From positions 66,052,413 through 66,116,412 of the forward strand of contig OZ034967.1 of assembly GCA_964030785.1 (NCBI GenBank): 64,000 bases of DNA, given 5' to 3'. Origin of the DNA: Siderastrea siderea. Taxonomy: Eukaryota; Cnidaria; Anthozoa; Scleractinia; Rhizangiidae. The notes under the pieces were generated by a model, which was not told the origin of the DNA, ran no database searches, and was given only the letters and a program-made list of their open reading frames with translations. The number at the start of each line of letters is the position of its first letter. The stretch's first letter is position 1. Shown here piece by piece: positions 1 to 10,342 of this stretch. A program made the position numbers and the translations under genes.

Positions 1-1741
1 AACTAAGAGTTTTATCTGTAATTTCGCATTGTATGACTGGAATGTTTGACAGCTTGAAATTGAAATTCCTGTCATTTAGCGCAACGCTTAGTAAGCAAAG
101 AGAATCTTTACTTCTTTAGAAAAAATATTTCAAATTTATTTGGTTTTTTTACGCCGCTAAATCATTCACTCTATTTAGGTATCTTAAAGCTAACTGGCTT
201 GCTAATGGTAGTCGGACAAATAACTTGTGTTACTTATTTTTTCTTGTGTCGAAAATTAAATGCGGGCATAAAATGTTGTCGTGGTGTTACGCAATGGCTT
301 GCTTTCCTTCAGTTCATGTGTTTTTAAGAACTCAAGTGCCAGTACTAGATTTTAAATTTTGTGGTACCAAATTTACTCACAAGATATTGTTCAGTAAAAG
401 TCTAAGAAACAAACTCGATATGACTAGCGCTTTGCCAGAATGGTTGGAACCCATTTGCCACTACTATTAATGGCCACAAAGAAAACTAATTGAGCGTTTA
501 TTTAAATAGGATAAAGTTATGGTAGCACCTATTGAAGACCAGGAAAACTCGAAAAAATTTTGACTCGTTTCCGACTCGTCTTGGGCTCTAATTTAATTCC
601 AAAGCGGTTTTTTTCTCTCTCTTATAGCTTTCACTCATATACGGACTGAAGGCGCAAAGCGTTAACTTTTCTATTTTGTTTTTTAATCTAAAACAAAAAC
701 TTTCCAAAACAAGCGTTGTTTTAGAGGTTTTTAAGGCCGCAGGTGACAAGCTACTCATGAATAAATTTATAAGGCAAAATTTTGGTGGAGGTCTTACGCT
801 AAAAAACGTTATATCTTGACCTTTTTGGAGCCGATGCCGTTGAATCTTAGCAGAGAGCTTGGGGAATGGTGGAAGTGCAACAAGATTGTTTTTCTTTTGA
901 TAGGTTGCGCTTCGTTGCGGTGATATGAGCTCCCAAAATTAAGAGTTTGTAAAACGCGACTCCGTGTCCAAGTTTTCTCCTCGTGGAGAAGACAACACGT
1001 CTTGATTTTACCACTCATTGATCAGTTAAAACCTCTATTGTGTCACAACAGAAGCCGATTATAGGATTTGGAGTTCCATTGAAAGTTGTAAGCTTTTAAA
1101 TGAGTAAAATTGTCGATGTTTAAATTTGAAACGGTCAATCTTTTGTTCAAAAGCCTGTTTGAAAAAATTGCTTCTGCTGTGACAATCTACAATACACCTA
1201 GTTTGTCTGCCTGATGTGTCAGCACAGGAAATTCCATATCCGCGCTGTATTCTTGGACACAAAATTAGTGGTTTTAGGGCTTCCGAAGGCTTACCGAATA
1301 AACACGAATGTGAAAGGCAAGATTATGCTAATTATGGAAATCAAATTCTAGCAGCTATTGTTCACTGTCCAGAAAAGGACAATACGTTGCAATTTCGAGA
1401 TCGCAAATATTTGGATTGAAGAATATAAGCGTTTCCCAAGCTCTATGTTAGCTACTAGGAGTATCATTATAGTTTTTTCTTTGTTTTGTTAAGTTGGAAA
1501 ACTTCTAAAAAGTTTTTATTAACGTTTGAACGTAAAAGGAAAGCCGGACTTCGACAGTTTTTGTTTATTTAAAAATGCTTAAAAGTCACAGCTCTGTAGC
1601 ACACGATTTTAAACGCACGTGCAATTATTGATTCAGAAACTGAATGTTCTACTGAAGAGCCTATTCATGAATATATCGCGCAATGTCGCTATCATTCGTT
1701 GCACTTCGTGCATACGCTTTAAATAAATAAATACTGATGAC
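1..1741. other. Intergenic, no gene recognised
   Basis: AT-rich DNA with only short open frames (for example 225-470 and 1216-1419) whose translations show no domain, signal peptide or convincing splice context. I see no RNA gene or clear repeat here. It could be the flank of a gene outside the window. Confidence 0.4.
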
Positions 1742-1744
1742 TTA

Positions 1745-2141
1745 GGGGCTGTTCACATGATACCAGAATGAGTTTCATTCCGGAATGAGTTTCGTTCCAG
1801 AATGAAGTTCGACCGGCTCAGCCGGCTCAGCCATCTTGAAAACGACCGTTTTGTCCTCCATTTTGAAAACGATACGCATGCGCCACTTTCCCCAGACTAC
1901 ACGGTTTGCGTTTTCATCTCGGAACGGAGTTCGTTTTCAGTTTACATGATACCAGAATGAAATATCATACCAGAACGAGAATTTCATTCGGATTGAAAAC
2001 CCGAATCAACTCATTCCGGAATGACTTGTGCGGGGACGAAATTTCGTCTCGGTATCATGTAAACAGGTACAGAGAAATATATGGGGATGGAATGAACTCG
2101 TTCTGGAACGAAAGTCATTCCGGTATCATGTAAACGGGCCC
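1745..2141. mobile_element. 397-bp MITE with TTA target duplication (PIF/Harbinger-like)
   Basis: The left end reads GGGGCTGTTCACATGATACC and the reverse complement of the right end reads GGGCCCGTTTACATGATACC, so the terminal inverted repeats match at most positions and continue into GAATGA. The element is flanked by TTA at 1742-1744 and 2142-2144. A 3-bp TTA/TAA duplication with GGG-starting ends is typical of PIF/Harbinger transposons. The inside is filled with more copies, in both orientations, of the motif CATTCCGGAATGA / GGTATCATGTAAAC. There is no transposase, so it is non-autonomous. Confidence 0.8.
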
Positions 2142-2144
2142 TTA

Positions 2145-2960
2145 TAGTTTCTCACCCGCGGCCTTAAGGCTTTTAAGTGGTATTTTAAATAAAGAAAAGC
2201 ATATTCAAAACTATTAAAATGACAAAGGATTCATCTTCCAAAACCTCAAGTTTTGAATTGGCTTCGGTCGCCCACGCTCAACAACAACGTTTCGGCAGTT
2301 CTTAATTAAGCAGGCTGCAAAAGTATGAACACTCTGGACAGAACTTCAGCTATGGTGCAATGTCCTACAACTTCAGAAATAAACACTTTTAAAATCGCAA
2401 CGGAGTGTTACTGGACTAGCCCTAAAGCAAAACAAACTGAAAAAATGAAGTCGACCAAGGTGAACTAACTATTATTCTCTAAGAAAACTGTTCGCTGTTG
2501 TTTTATCTGTTATAATCTTTTACGCGCCGATACAAAATTATTTTAGTAATACAATTACGTTTTACATATAACAGGTTTTCAAGTCGGTCAACTTTGTTTT
2601 GACCAAAACATAGCGTTTTGATCCAGATGTGACATAATTCTCCTGAGTATTATGTCATCGTGTTTTGGTGCTCAAACATTATGCCCCGGAAGAATAATTA
2701 AAACTGCGACCCGCTTCTGTTTTGAGTAGTGACTAGAAATGGATGTAACAAATTTCGGATGAAACACAAAGCTTTTGTAGCATAGACTTCAGTGAAACGC
2801 TTTCAGCAACTTTGAGTACATCGATTGAAATCACTCCCAAACTATTGTGCATTGTTTTCAAAACACACCATTCAGTGTTTCTTCTTTGCTGCATGTTCGC
2901 TGCAGCTAGAGAAATTAATTGAATCCAACTAATTAAGCTATTTTGAGGCATTTTCACTTA
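2145..2960. other. Intergenic, contains a degenerate palindrome seen again at 7.8 kb
   Basis: No gene is visible. Positions about 2628-2675 hold a palindrome-like segment (TGACATAAT...ATTATGTCA) followed by GTGTTTTGGT. A diverged copy lies near 7805-7845, so this is probably an old dispersed repeat. Confidence 0.35.
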
Positions 2961-2970
2961 ATCAGTAAAA

Positions 2971-3420
2971 ATGGTACCGGGATCTTGGCGGGATCTTGCC
3001 AAGATCCCGGCAAGATTCCCGCCGGGATCCCGCCGAGATTTTGGCCGCCGGGATTCCCGGTTCCCGCCGGGATTCTTACCGGGATTCTTGGCGGGAGGCG
3101 GGATTCCCGGCGGCCAAAATCTCGGCAGGATCCCGGCGGGAATCTTGCCGGGATTCTTGGCGGGAGGCGGGATTCCCGGCGGCCAAAATCTCGGCAGGAT
3201 CCCGGCGGGAATCTTGCCGGGATTCTTGGCGGGAGGCGGGATTCCCGGCGGCCAAGATCTCGGCGGGATCCCGGCGGGAATCTTGCCGGGATTCTTGGCG
3301 GGAGACGGGATTCCCGGCGGCCAAAATCTCGGCAGGATCTCGGCGGGAGTCTTGCCGGGATTCTTGGCGGGTAACCGGATGTCTCGGTGGGAGTGTTGCC
3401 GGGATTCGCGGCGGGAAACA
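2971..3420. repeat. 69-bp GC-rich minisatellite
   Basis: About four near-identical 69-bp units, for example with CTCGGCAGGATCCCGGCGGG at 3121 and 3190, plus degenerate flanking units out to about 3520. Each unit is built from shorter GGGATTCTTGGCGGG / CCGGGATCCCGG blocks that are themselves partly palindromic. Because 69 is a multiple of three and the unit lacks stop codons in several frames, long overlapping open frames appear on both strands (2943-3564). They are a by-product of the repeat and not genes. GC content is far above that of the surroundings. Confidence 0.9.
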
Positions 3421-3564
3421 AAACCCCTTGCGGTCAAAATCTTGCTGAGATCCGGTTGGAAAGCGAAATTCCCGTCAGCCAAAATCTCCGGGGGTCCTGT
3501 GTGGAATCTTGCCAGGATTCGCGATGAGAACGTAATTAACATTAATCAAACTACCAGACGCTGA

Positions 3565-6500
3565 CAAAGCTATGTCCTATATTGCAGTCCCAAGTATTGT
3601 TGACATGATTGTTATCAGCCTTGCACGTGTTTCTTAATTGAATTATCCGTAATGTGGTACTATTTCCATGTGACAATTACGAGAAGACAAAGAATAGTTC
3701 ACGTGCATGTGTTGTTACTTTAGCGCGCCGAATTTAACGTTTTTGGTTAATTTCCACGTTCCCCATGAAAGCCTCGTGGTGCCAGGAGCGTTGCTGGTGG
3801 AAAAAGGCAAGTGTCTTCTTTATTTGCTGTGAAATCCGTAGCATCTGCAGGAGAATAAACCAACGAACAGGAAGAGTTTGATGGTGTTTTGTTTTGTGTT
3901 TGTTCGCACTTGCATTTTGTACGCTTACATGTAAACGATATGTGTTCGCGGTTCAGAGAGATCGATTTATTTGTAGTCAAGAAAAAGCATGGAATAGTGG
4001 CCGTGCAGAAACTCGGGTTTGTTCATGATCATCTAAGAAAAGAACAGTGTGCTGGACGAGAATTGTCAGTGGAAATTTAAATGCTGAGTGAAAGAAACGT
4101 GTGAAATCTGAAGTATCTGGCAACGCAGTTTTGCGAAGCACGTTTTACAATTGTCATCAAAGGAACAAATATTGCTTAGTACTCCAAAGTATTCAGAATT
4201 TCACGGAACCGCCCCATTGGAGGAGACAGGTGGAAAGGCTTAGGTTTATAACATGCACACCGTTTCAGATTCTAGGTTAATCTACATCGTCATTTCAATA
4301 TTACTCTTTCTTTAATAAACGTAAGTGTATTAAATTTTGTTAACGCGTTCTGCCTGAACATACGTGCAGGGTTTGTAATTGGGCGAAGCTTATCCAAACA
4401 CAAATTAAATCGCTAAATACTAGCAAAGGTGGGGAATTTGTGGAAAACAACTGCGCCGCTTGCATTGCGCTTCAACTTGTTTATAAATGTAAGCATGAAA
4501 TATGACCATGTAGGTATGAACAGGGATGACCATCTGTTTTTGTATAACCCTAAGAATCCAATAAATTGTATCTAGTAAATAATACCGTTATTTTCCTTTG
4601 TCTTTGTGCTTTATTTTGGATAGTTCAACTGAAAACAATGTGCGAGGACCTTTTAAATGAAAACTATGTGCATCTAATTAGACTGTCTCAATTTGTTAAT
4701 TGGAATTTATCTTGCGTAGTTCTTCCTCAACTATTCGCCTTGGGAAAGAATACAAAGGGAGAACACGTTATGGAGAATAAAAAGGTGAAACCGACAACAC
4801 CGAACAAAGAAAAATAGAATTCAAGGGATTACAAACAAACTATACTTCCCGGTAACTTGAAGCCTCAGTTAAACGAACCTCCCGCCAACTTTATAACTCG
4901 AGGTGAACGCTTTTTTCTCTTCACAACATTTCCTTCAGAATTTTGCCTTCGGTAACTCAAACCTTCAAATAACTCGAACCTTTTTTATTTTCCTTAAAGG
5001 TTCGAGTAAAGAAACTGAACAAGGAAAATGACAATGTAAAAATAAAGTGTTTGTTTTGTGGCGTCTTCAAGTCTTGCAGAAATTGGCTGCTCGGTAAACT
5101 GTGGTCACGCAAGTCACGATTATTTTGTCATGTAGTGCAAAGCTCGTGAAATTGTCGATCGCAAATTATTTATATATTGTTGCTGTTGTTTTGCATCTAA
5201 AACTGTTTAACAAGGAACCATTTTCAGTATAAGATTCTGCAACTTGCCGCAAATTCTGAAATTTGTCAGACGTGTCACCTGGCTGTTCTGTTCGCTATCG
5301 GGCTAAATTGTGTCAAGTTTACGCAAATCTGGAGAAGACGGCGAAAATTAAGCTTACTTTTGAACTCACAAAATGAATGCTTTAGTAATGTCTAAGAGCA
5401 AATTAGTTACCGGTAAGTAAGTTTATTTATACCATCCTCACACATTTTTATAGGTAAGTCAAGCATTTTGTCAGTGTGGTTTTTTGTCACAAAGGAGCCT
5501 CTCTGTGAAAGACCCGCCAATGGTCAGTTTACTTGACTGAAATCAACTTCACCAATTAAAATAAATTAAAGGTTAACAGTGGACGACATATAAAAGGGTT
5601 CTTTCAGCGAAAAAAAAAGGCAACGAACAGCAGTACACGCTGAGGCTTTCGAGTGAAATATAAAAGTGAAACTCACTGACCTTTTTCTCACATGTTGGAT
5701 GCTCGGAGCGACCAGACTCGTCGAAGGAAAGAAAACCAGTTAGCGGCTTCCATCGCGGCAAATTAGTAAGCTGTAGAGACTATAGACGTCCTTTGAAAAT
5801 TTTTGAAAGCATTTAACTCGAGTCTTTATTCCTCAAATGTAGCTTTGTCCACAATATCTTCTCATCCTTTGTTTAAGTTCATTCTCAGTACACTTTAGTG
5901 TGGATTGTTTTGCTGGGTTTAGCATGCCGGCCGTTCTCTCGTTGACAACAGTTTCTTGAATTTCTTTCAAAACGTTCTCTTGCTTCAAACTTGACAGAAC
6001 CATGTTGTTTTCGGTAAAAATAATAAGTTAAACGTTTCAATTTTCCCCTGTACATACAACAAAAAGAAGCCATTTTCAACTTGTTTTGTGGAAAAGTTCT
6101 CGCACTTTTTGGGTTACGCGAGCACCGCTCGCCGATGGCGTGATTGAATCAACCAATCAGATTGCTCCATTAACGCAATGGCGGGAGTCAAGGCGGGATT
6201 TTTTGGCGCGACTGCGGTATTAGGTACATGGCCGGCAAGCAGCGAAAAAAGTTAAATTCAGAACGACAACATATTAGTCACAGGAAACAGTATTTAAAAA
6301 CCCTTGCTTAACTCTTCCGTGGTGGCTTATAAAGAAAGTTCAACAAAGAGATGACATGACATCACCTAGACAGAAGTAGTCATTTAAAATACGGGGATGC
6401 GAAAACGAAGTCCCCTGCATAAAAGGTAAGCTTATTAGTGACAACAAATAGACATCAGTGGTCTGATAAAATGAAATGACTTGTAAAACAGAGCCGATCA

Positions 6501-6950
6501 GCGCCAGCAGCGTTTCTGATCGTTGCTATTTTGGTAGATGTCGCGCGTAGCGGCAAAGCTACAAAACAACCGCCGGTTAAGTTGCTCTTCGTCGATTGTT
6601 AGTTTCAGTTATATCGAGATCCAGGAATGATTCTCCTTACGGATACAGCACTGCGTTAATTGTCACTTTAATCACGTTTGTAGATTATAAACTTTTCAAG
6701 ATTAATAGAGTTCGGGATTATTGACCATCGTCTTTACAATCTCGCACAACGTGCCAGCGCGAACTCCCGCACGATGATCGCCCTATTTTCTTATTCATCA
6801 ACATAACGAGCCATACAAGATCGCTGTTTGAAACGAACTCTGATAAAAATATCAATTGCAATAGACCTCGCTAATGTTTGCTCGGACTCTACATACCACA
6901 ACTTGTAATATTTTTTCTGAAGTCTCATCACGGTCAGTTATGAATCTGCG
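3565..6950. other. Intergenic, no gene recognised
   Basis: Several short open frames occur (3889-4080, 4566-4817, 5573-5761 on the minus strand, 5885-6079 on the minus strand), but none shows a recognisable domain or a consistent splice structure. I see no RNA gene and no clear terminal-repeat element. Confidence 0.35.
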
Positions 6951-6951
6951 C

Positions 6952-7208
6952 ATCTTGCCAAGATCGTAGTTGTCTTGCCGAGATTACGGTTGTCTTGGCG
7001 GGATCACCGAGGTCTTGGCAAGATCACGCCGGGAACCAAAACTCTCGCCGGGATTCTTGCCAAGATCCCGGCCAAGATTTTTTCTTGCCAAGATCCCGTT
7101 AGAATCCCGGCGGGGAAATTCCGTTTCCCGGCAAGATTTTTCATTTCCCGGCAAGATCCCAGTAGGAAGCGGGATTCTTGGCGGGATCCCGCCGGGATCC
7201 CGGTAGCC
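6952..7208. repeat. Diverged cluster of the 69-bp minisatellite family
   Basis: It has the same vocabulary as the array at 3 kb (CTTGCCAAGATC, CCGGGATTCTTGCC, GGCGGGATCCCGCC), but the units are shuffled and irregular and no fixed period is obvious. Open frames on both strands here (6970-7325 plus, 7004-7285 minus) are again consequences of repeat composition. Two clusters 4 kb apart suggest a dispersed GC-rich repeat family. Confidence 0.75.
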
Positions 7209-7209
7209 A

Positions 7210-8445
7210 TTTTACAAGGGTCAGATGCTCTCGTTTTGTACACATACAATGCCACGAACTTAATACCCGAGAGACCCTCTTCCACTCAAGGCCAAACAAA
7301 GAATTGTTTTTTTTTTAACTTTTGACAGAAAAGAATGCAGTAATTTTATCACATAACCAAGTCTCTTACCCTTTTCCCATGTTTTTCTTACACCATGAAC
7401 ACGTATTCAATTTGTGTGGAATTTGAAAAAAAAAAAAACCAAACAAACGTGAAAGAACATTCGCAGAATTCGACATTGCCATGTCACCTTAAAAAAAACC
7501 ATTAAATGTCGATGTATTTTGCAGGTAGATTTAAAAAGTTATTCACCCAAAGTTTTCACGTAAAAGCTAAAAAAACGTTAATTTTTGAGACGTTAAGCGA
7601 AAATGACAAAGAACCACGCGAAAATAAAATTTATTTGGGATACAGCGTTACAGACGCAGATAGTAAATAAAGTGGAGTCACTGACGGGCAAACAAGATGA
7701 TTCGCTTTGTACTTTTATTGACAGCGCAAAATTTGCAAAGCAATTAATTTAAAGGTCAACTGCTCTGAAAAACTTTTAACCGTTTTAATGAAGTTAATTG
7801 AGCTATGACATAATTTTCTGGAGTATTGTGTCACAATGTTTTGGTCTCACGTCATTTCATCAAAGTTCACATGTAGCGGTCATGGTGATTTGTTTACAAT
7901 GAAAATGACGGTGAATGAAAGGCTAATTGAACTGAATTGTGCAAAGCTAAGTGCCAACAGCCTACGGTATTGCAGAACATGAAGTTAAAAACAAACCTTA
8001 ATAACCTTGGAATGAAAATAGAAATTAATATTGAATTTTTTTGCATCAGTGTTGGCCCTCAATTTATAATGCAGTACGACTTTTTAGACAAATAAATGGC
8101 TTTACAACTTTACTGATCAAAAAAACTCTAACCTTTTTTTCCACTTATTTTTCAACTCTGCTTGCTTAGCAAGGGTCCGCAAAACAGTGGGAGTTGATTG
8201 ATTCCTTCTCTTCTGATAAACTACTTCAGTGAATGTAATACTGTAGTGCGTTTTTTTCCTATGCTGAATAGCATGTCGATATTTGTGCCTTTGTTCACTA
8301 CGTCCCATTCATATATTTCGCTTTGTTAACAAACCTAGAAATAGAATAATGAAGGATGCTTGAATTCTAGGTTACGTGGCTTAAAAAACTGCATACGTTG
8401 TAAGAGTCTTGTAACCCAACAACACGACAGTATAATCTCTAAAAG
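7210..8445. other. Intergenic, no gene recognised
   Basis: AT-rich DNA without a supported gene. It includes the second copy of the TGACATAAT palindrome segment (about 7805-7845). Confidence 0.35.
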
Positions 8446-8467
8446 AGGGTGTCAATGGGGTATACCT

Positions 8468-8575
8468 CTAGTCAGTAAACAGTTAAAAAAATCCCTTTTT
8501 GTCAGTAAACAGTAAAAAGAATCCCTTTTAGTCAGTAAACAGTAAAAAAAATCCCTTTTAGTCAGTAAACAGCAA
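8468..8575. repeat. 30-bp tandem repeat, about 3.5 units
   Basis: The unit is GTCAGTAAACAGTAAAAA followed by a short spacer and ATCCCTTTT. Three full copies and a partial one lie in the left subterminal region of the 1.36-kb element. The motif GTCAGT recurs at the right end of that element in inverse orientation. Confidence 0.85.
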
Positions 8576-8919
8576 AGCGGGGAAAAAAGTCAGTTAATAA
8601 TTAACGTTTACTAACTTTTTTCTCACAATGTAGTCAACAGCGATGTTGATCACAAACTTTCATCTTCTTAGTGGTAGGAAAAAAATCCCAGAATCGATAA
8701 AACGGTCTTAAATAAAAAAAATAATAAAATAAAAATAAAAAAACAGCATGGAAAATACTTCACTGACGAACGGGTGAGTTTCTGACGAGTGAACAAAAAT
8801 CACATGCGCGCATTTTTCTATGGCTTAAACTCTATTGTTGAAGACAGCAGCAAGCAGAATCGACAGAATCAAACATGAGTTACCATCAAGTGGTCTCAAG
8901 TGCCAACCGTAAGACTTAA

Positions 8920-9308
8920 AGGGGCTACGTCACCATTTCTAGTGTCACTTTAAAAAGCCAAAGGACATATTTATATCAGTGGGAAGCTAAACAAATTGGT
9001 TCAGCTTTGTTTAAATTTTTTCTACTAGTGCTTTAAGAGTAAACTTAAGTGTCCAGAATCCTTCAGCAGCATAAGACCTGGCTGGAAATGGATTGCAACT
9101 TGAAAAAAATTAGGCTGATGTTTTCAAGTTTATCGTCGTGTCTTGGACTCAAAAAAACTCTGAATATGAAATATTCTTTCTTCGCAAATTCACTTGATAT
9201 CTTTCTTTTTGTGTTGTACAAGCTGATGTTGTGTCCGAGAAAGGTAGTAAGTTTTAATGTAAGGCAGTTCTGACCTAAGAACGTCGAAATCTCCATGACA
9301 TAGCCCCT
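8920..9308. mobile_element. 389-bp MITE with TTAA target duplication (piggyBac-like)
   Basis: The left end is AGGGGCTACGTCA and the right end, read as reverse complement, is AGGGGCTATGTCA. TTAA lies on both sides (8916-8919 and 9309-9312). A TTAA duplication is diagnostic of piggyBac-type insertion. The element sits inside the older 1.36-kb element. The open frames in it (9049-9273 plus, 9063-9296 minus) mirror each other and look non-coding. Confidence 0.7.
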
Positions 9309-9808
9309 TTAAGGTCCTTCAATTGACACCAAGAAAGCCCTCCACGTGCAGCCTGAAGTTACTGAAGCTCTCAAATAATATTCTTGAGCGAAAACGTTCG
9401 ATAACGTCGGCATTACACAGCACAAATGGATGCCATGCCACGTTTGCCAAGGTCGAAAGTCAGGAGAGACCCTGGAACGATTATATAAAGCCGCAGATAC
9501 AGCGCAGGCTCAGGGCTTGTCACGAAAATCAGTCACGCAGCAGACTAAAAACGACAACAATGGTCGGAAGGTCTTAGCAGGGTCGAAAATCGACTCAAAA
9601 ATGATTTAAACGAAGTAATGGCATACTCAATTTTTTTTTTATTGCACAGAAAAACGTTCAAAATTTGTCTTTTATGTACCGCATACGCTAAGAAAACGGC
9701 TTCCTTTTATACGGTAGTCAGCTCGTATTTTGTTATTTATACGGTTACGATAACAAAAATCCATTGTTATACGCTAGTCAGTTAACCCCATTGACACCCT
9801 CCTAAAAG

Positions 9809-10342
9809 CTTCTGAGTTTGAAGAAATGCAAAAATGTTGGTCTGCATAATAAGGAATCAAAGTTTACGGACACTGAACTGAAAGGTCTTTCTAGCTCGCT
9901 TGAATAGAATGGTGTAATTGACTCTAGACACTCCAGGGAACTGTGTCAGATTCTTAAATATCAAACTTCCACCTCGCTCTAGAAATTAGTTTTATAAGTA
10001 AAGGTTGATAAACTCTGACAATAAATTATTTTGGAAATGCATTTTTAAACTTCAGATTACCATTTTTAATGTGCATTAAATTTTACAGTTTGACGATACA
10101 TTACAAAAATGCGGCGTGAGATCGCGATGGAATGCTGGCTCTTTGTATTCAGTACACAAAAGCTGTTTTTCTCGGGTCTTAGTTTCGTTTAGTTAGATCA
10201 ATAGATCCTAAACTAATGTGATAATTGTTACGTAATTATAATCTCACATATAAAGGAAAGTGAAATGAATTCATTTTCAGTGATAGTGAGTTTTCTAGGA
10301 AGAAACTTCAAGAGCTATCATCTGCGTTCGCTTTGGCTGAAA
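9809..10342. other. 5' flank of the secreted-protein gene
   Basis: No further gene is seen. The open frame of the first coding exon extends upstream to an ATG at 10265. A plausible promoter region lies here, but I cannot identify a clear TATA box or transcription start. Confidence 0.3.

Larger units (their letters stand above)
8446..9800. mobile_element. 1.36-kb inverted-repeat DNA transposon, non-autonomous
   Basis: Both ends read AGGGTGTCAATGGGG inwards (left from 8446, right as reverse complement ending at 9800). Flanks TCTAAAAG (8438-8445) and CCTAAAAG (9801-9808) match at 7 of 8 bases, which fits an 8-bp target duplication. Subterminal repeats containing CTAGTCAGT occur at both ends, and the left one is expanded into a tandem array. 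No transposase-like frame is present. An 8-bp duplication suggests a hAT-like or related superfamily, but the termini alone do not decide it. A second element is nested inside. Confidence 0.75.

Noticed and set aside
2943..3564. Overlapping long frames on both strands (up to 197 codons)
   Set aside because: They follow entirely from the stop-free 69-bp repeat unit; no start context, signal or domain.
10265..10342. N-terminal extension of the secreted protein
   Set aside because: The signal peptide would then start at residue 27; the downstream ATG gives a standard secretion signal.
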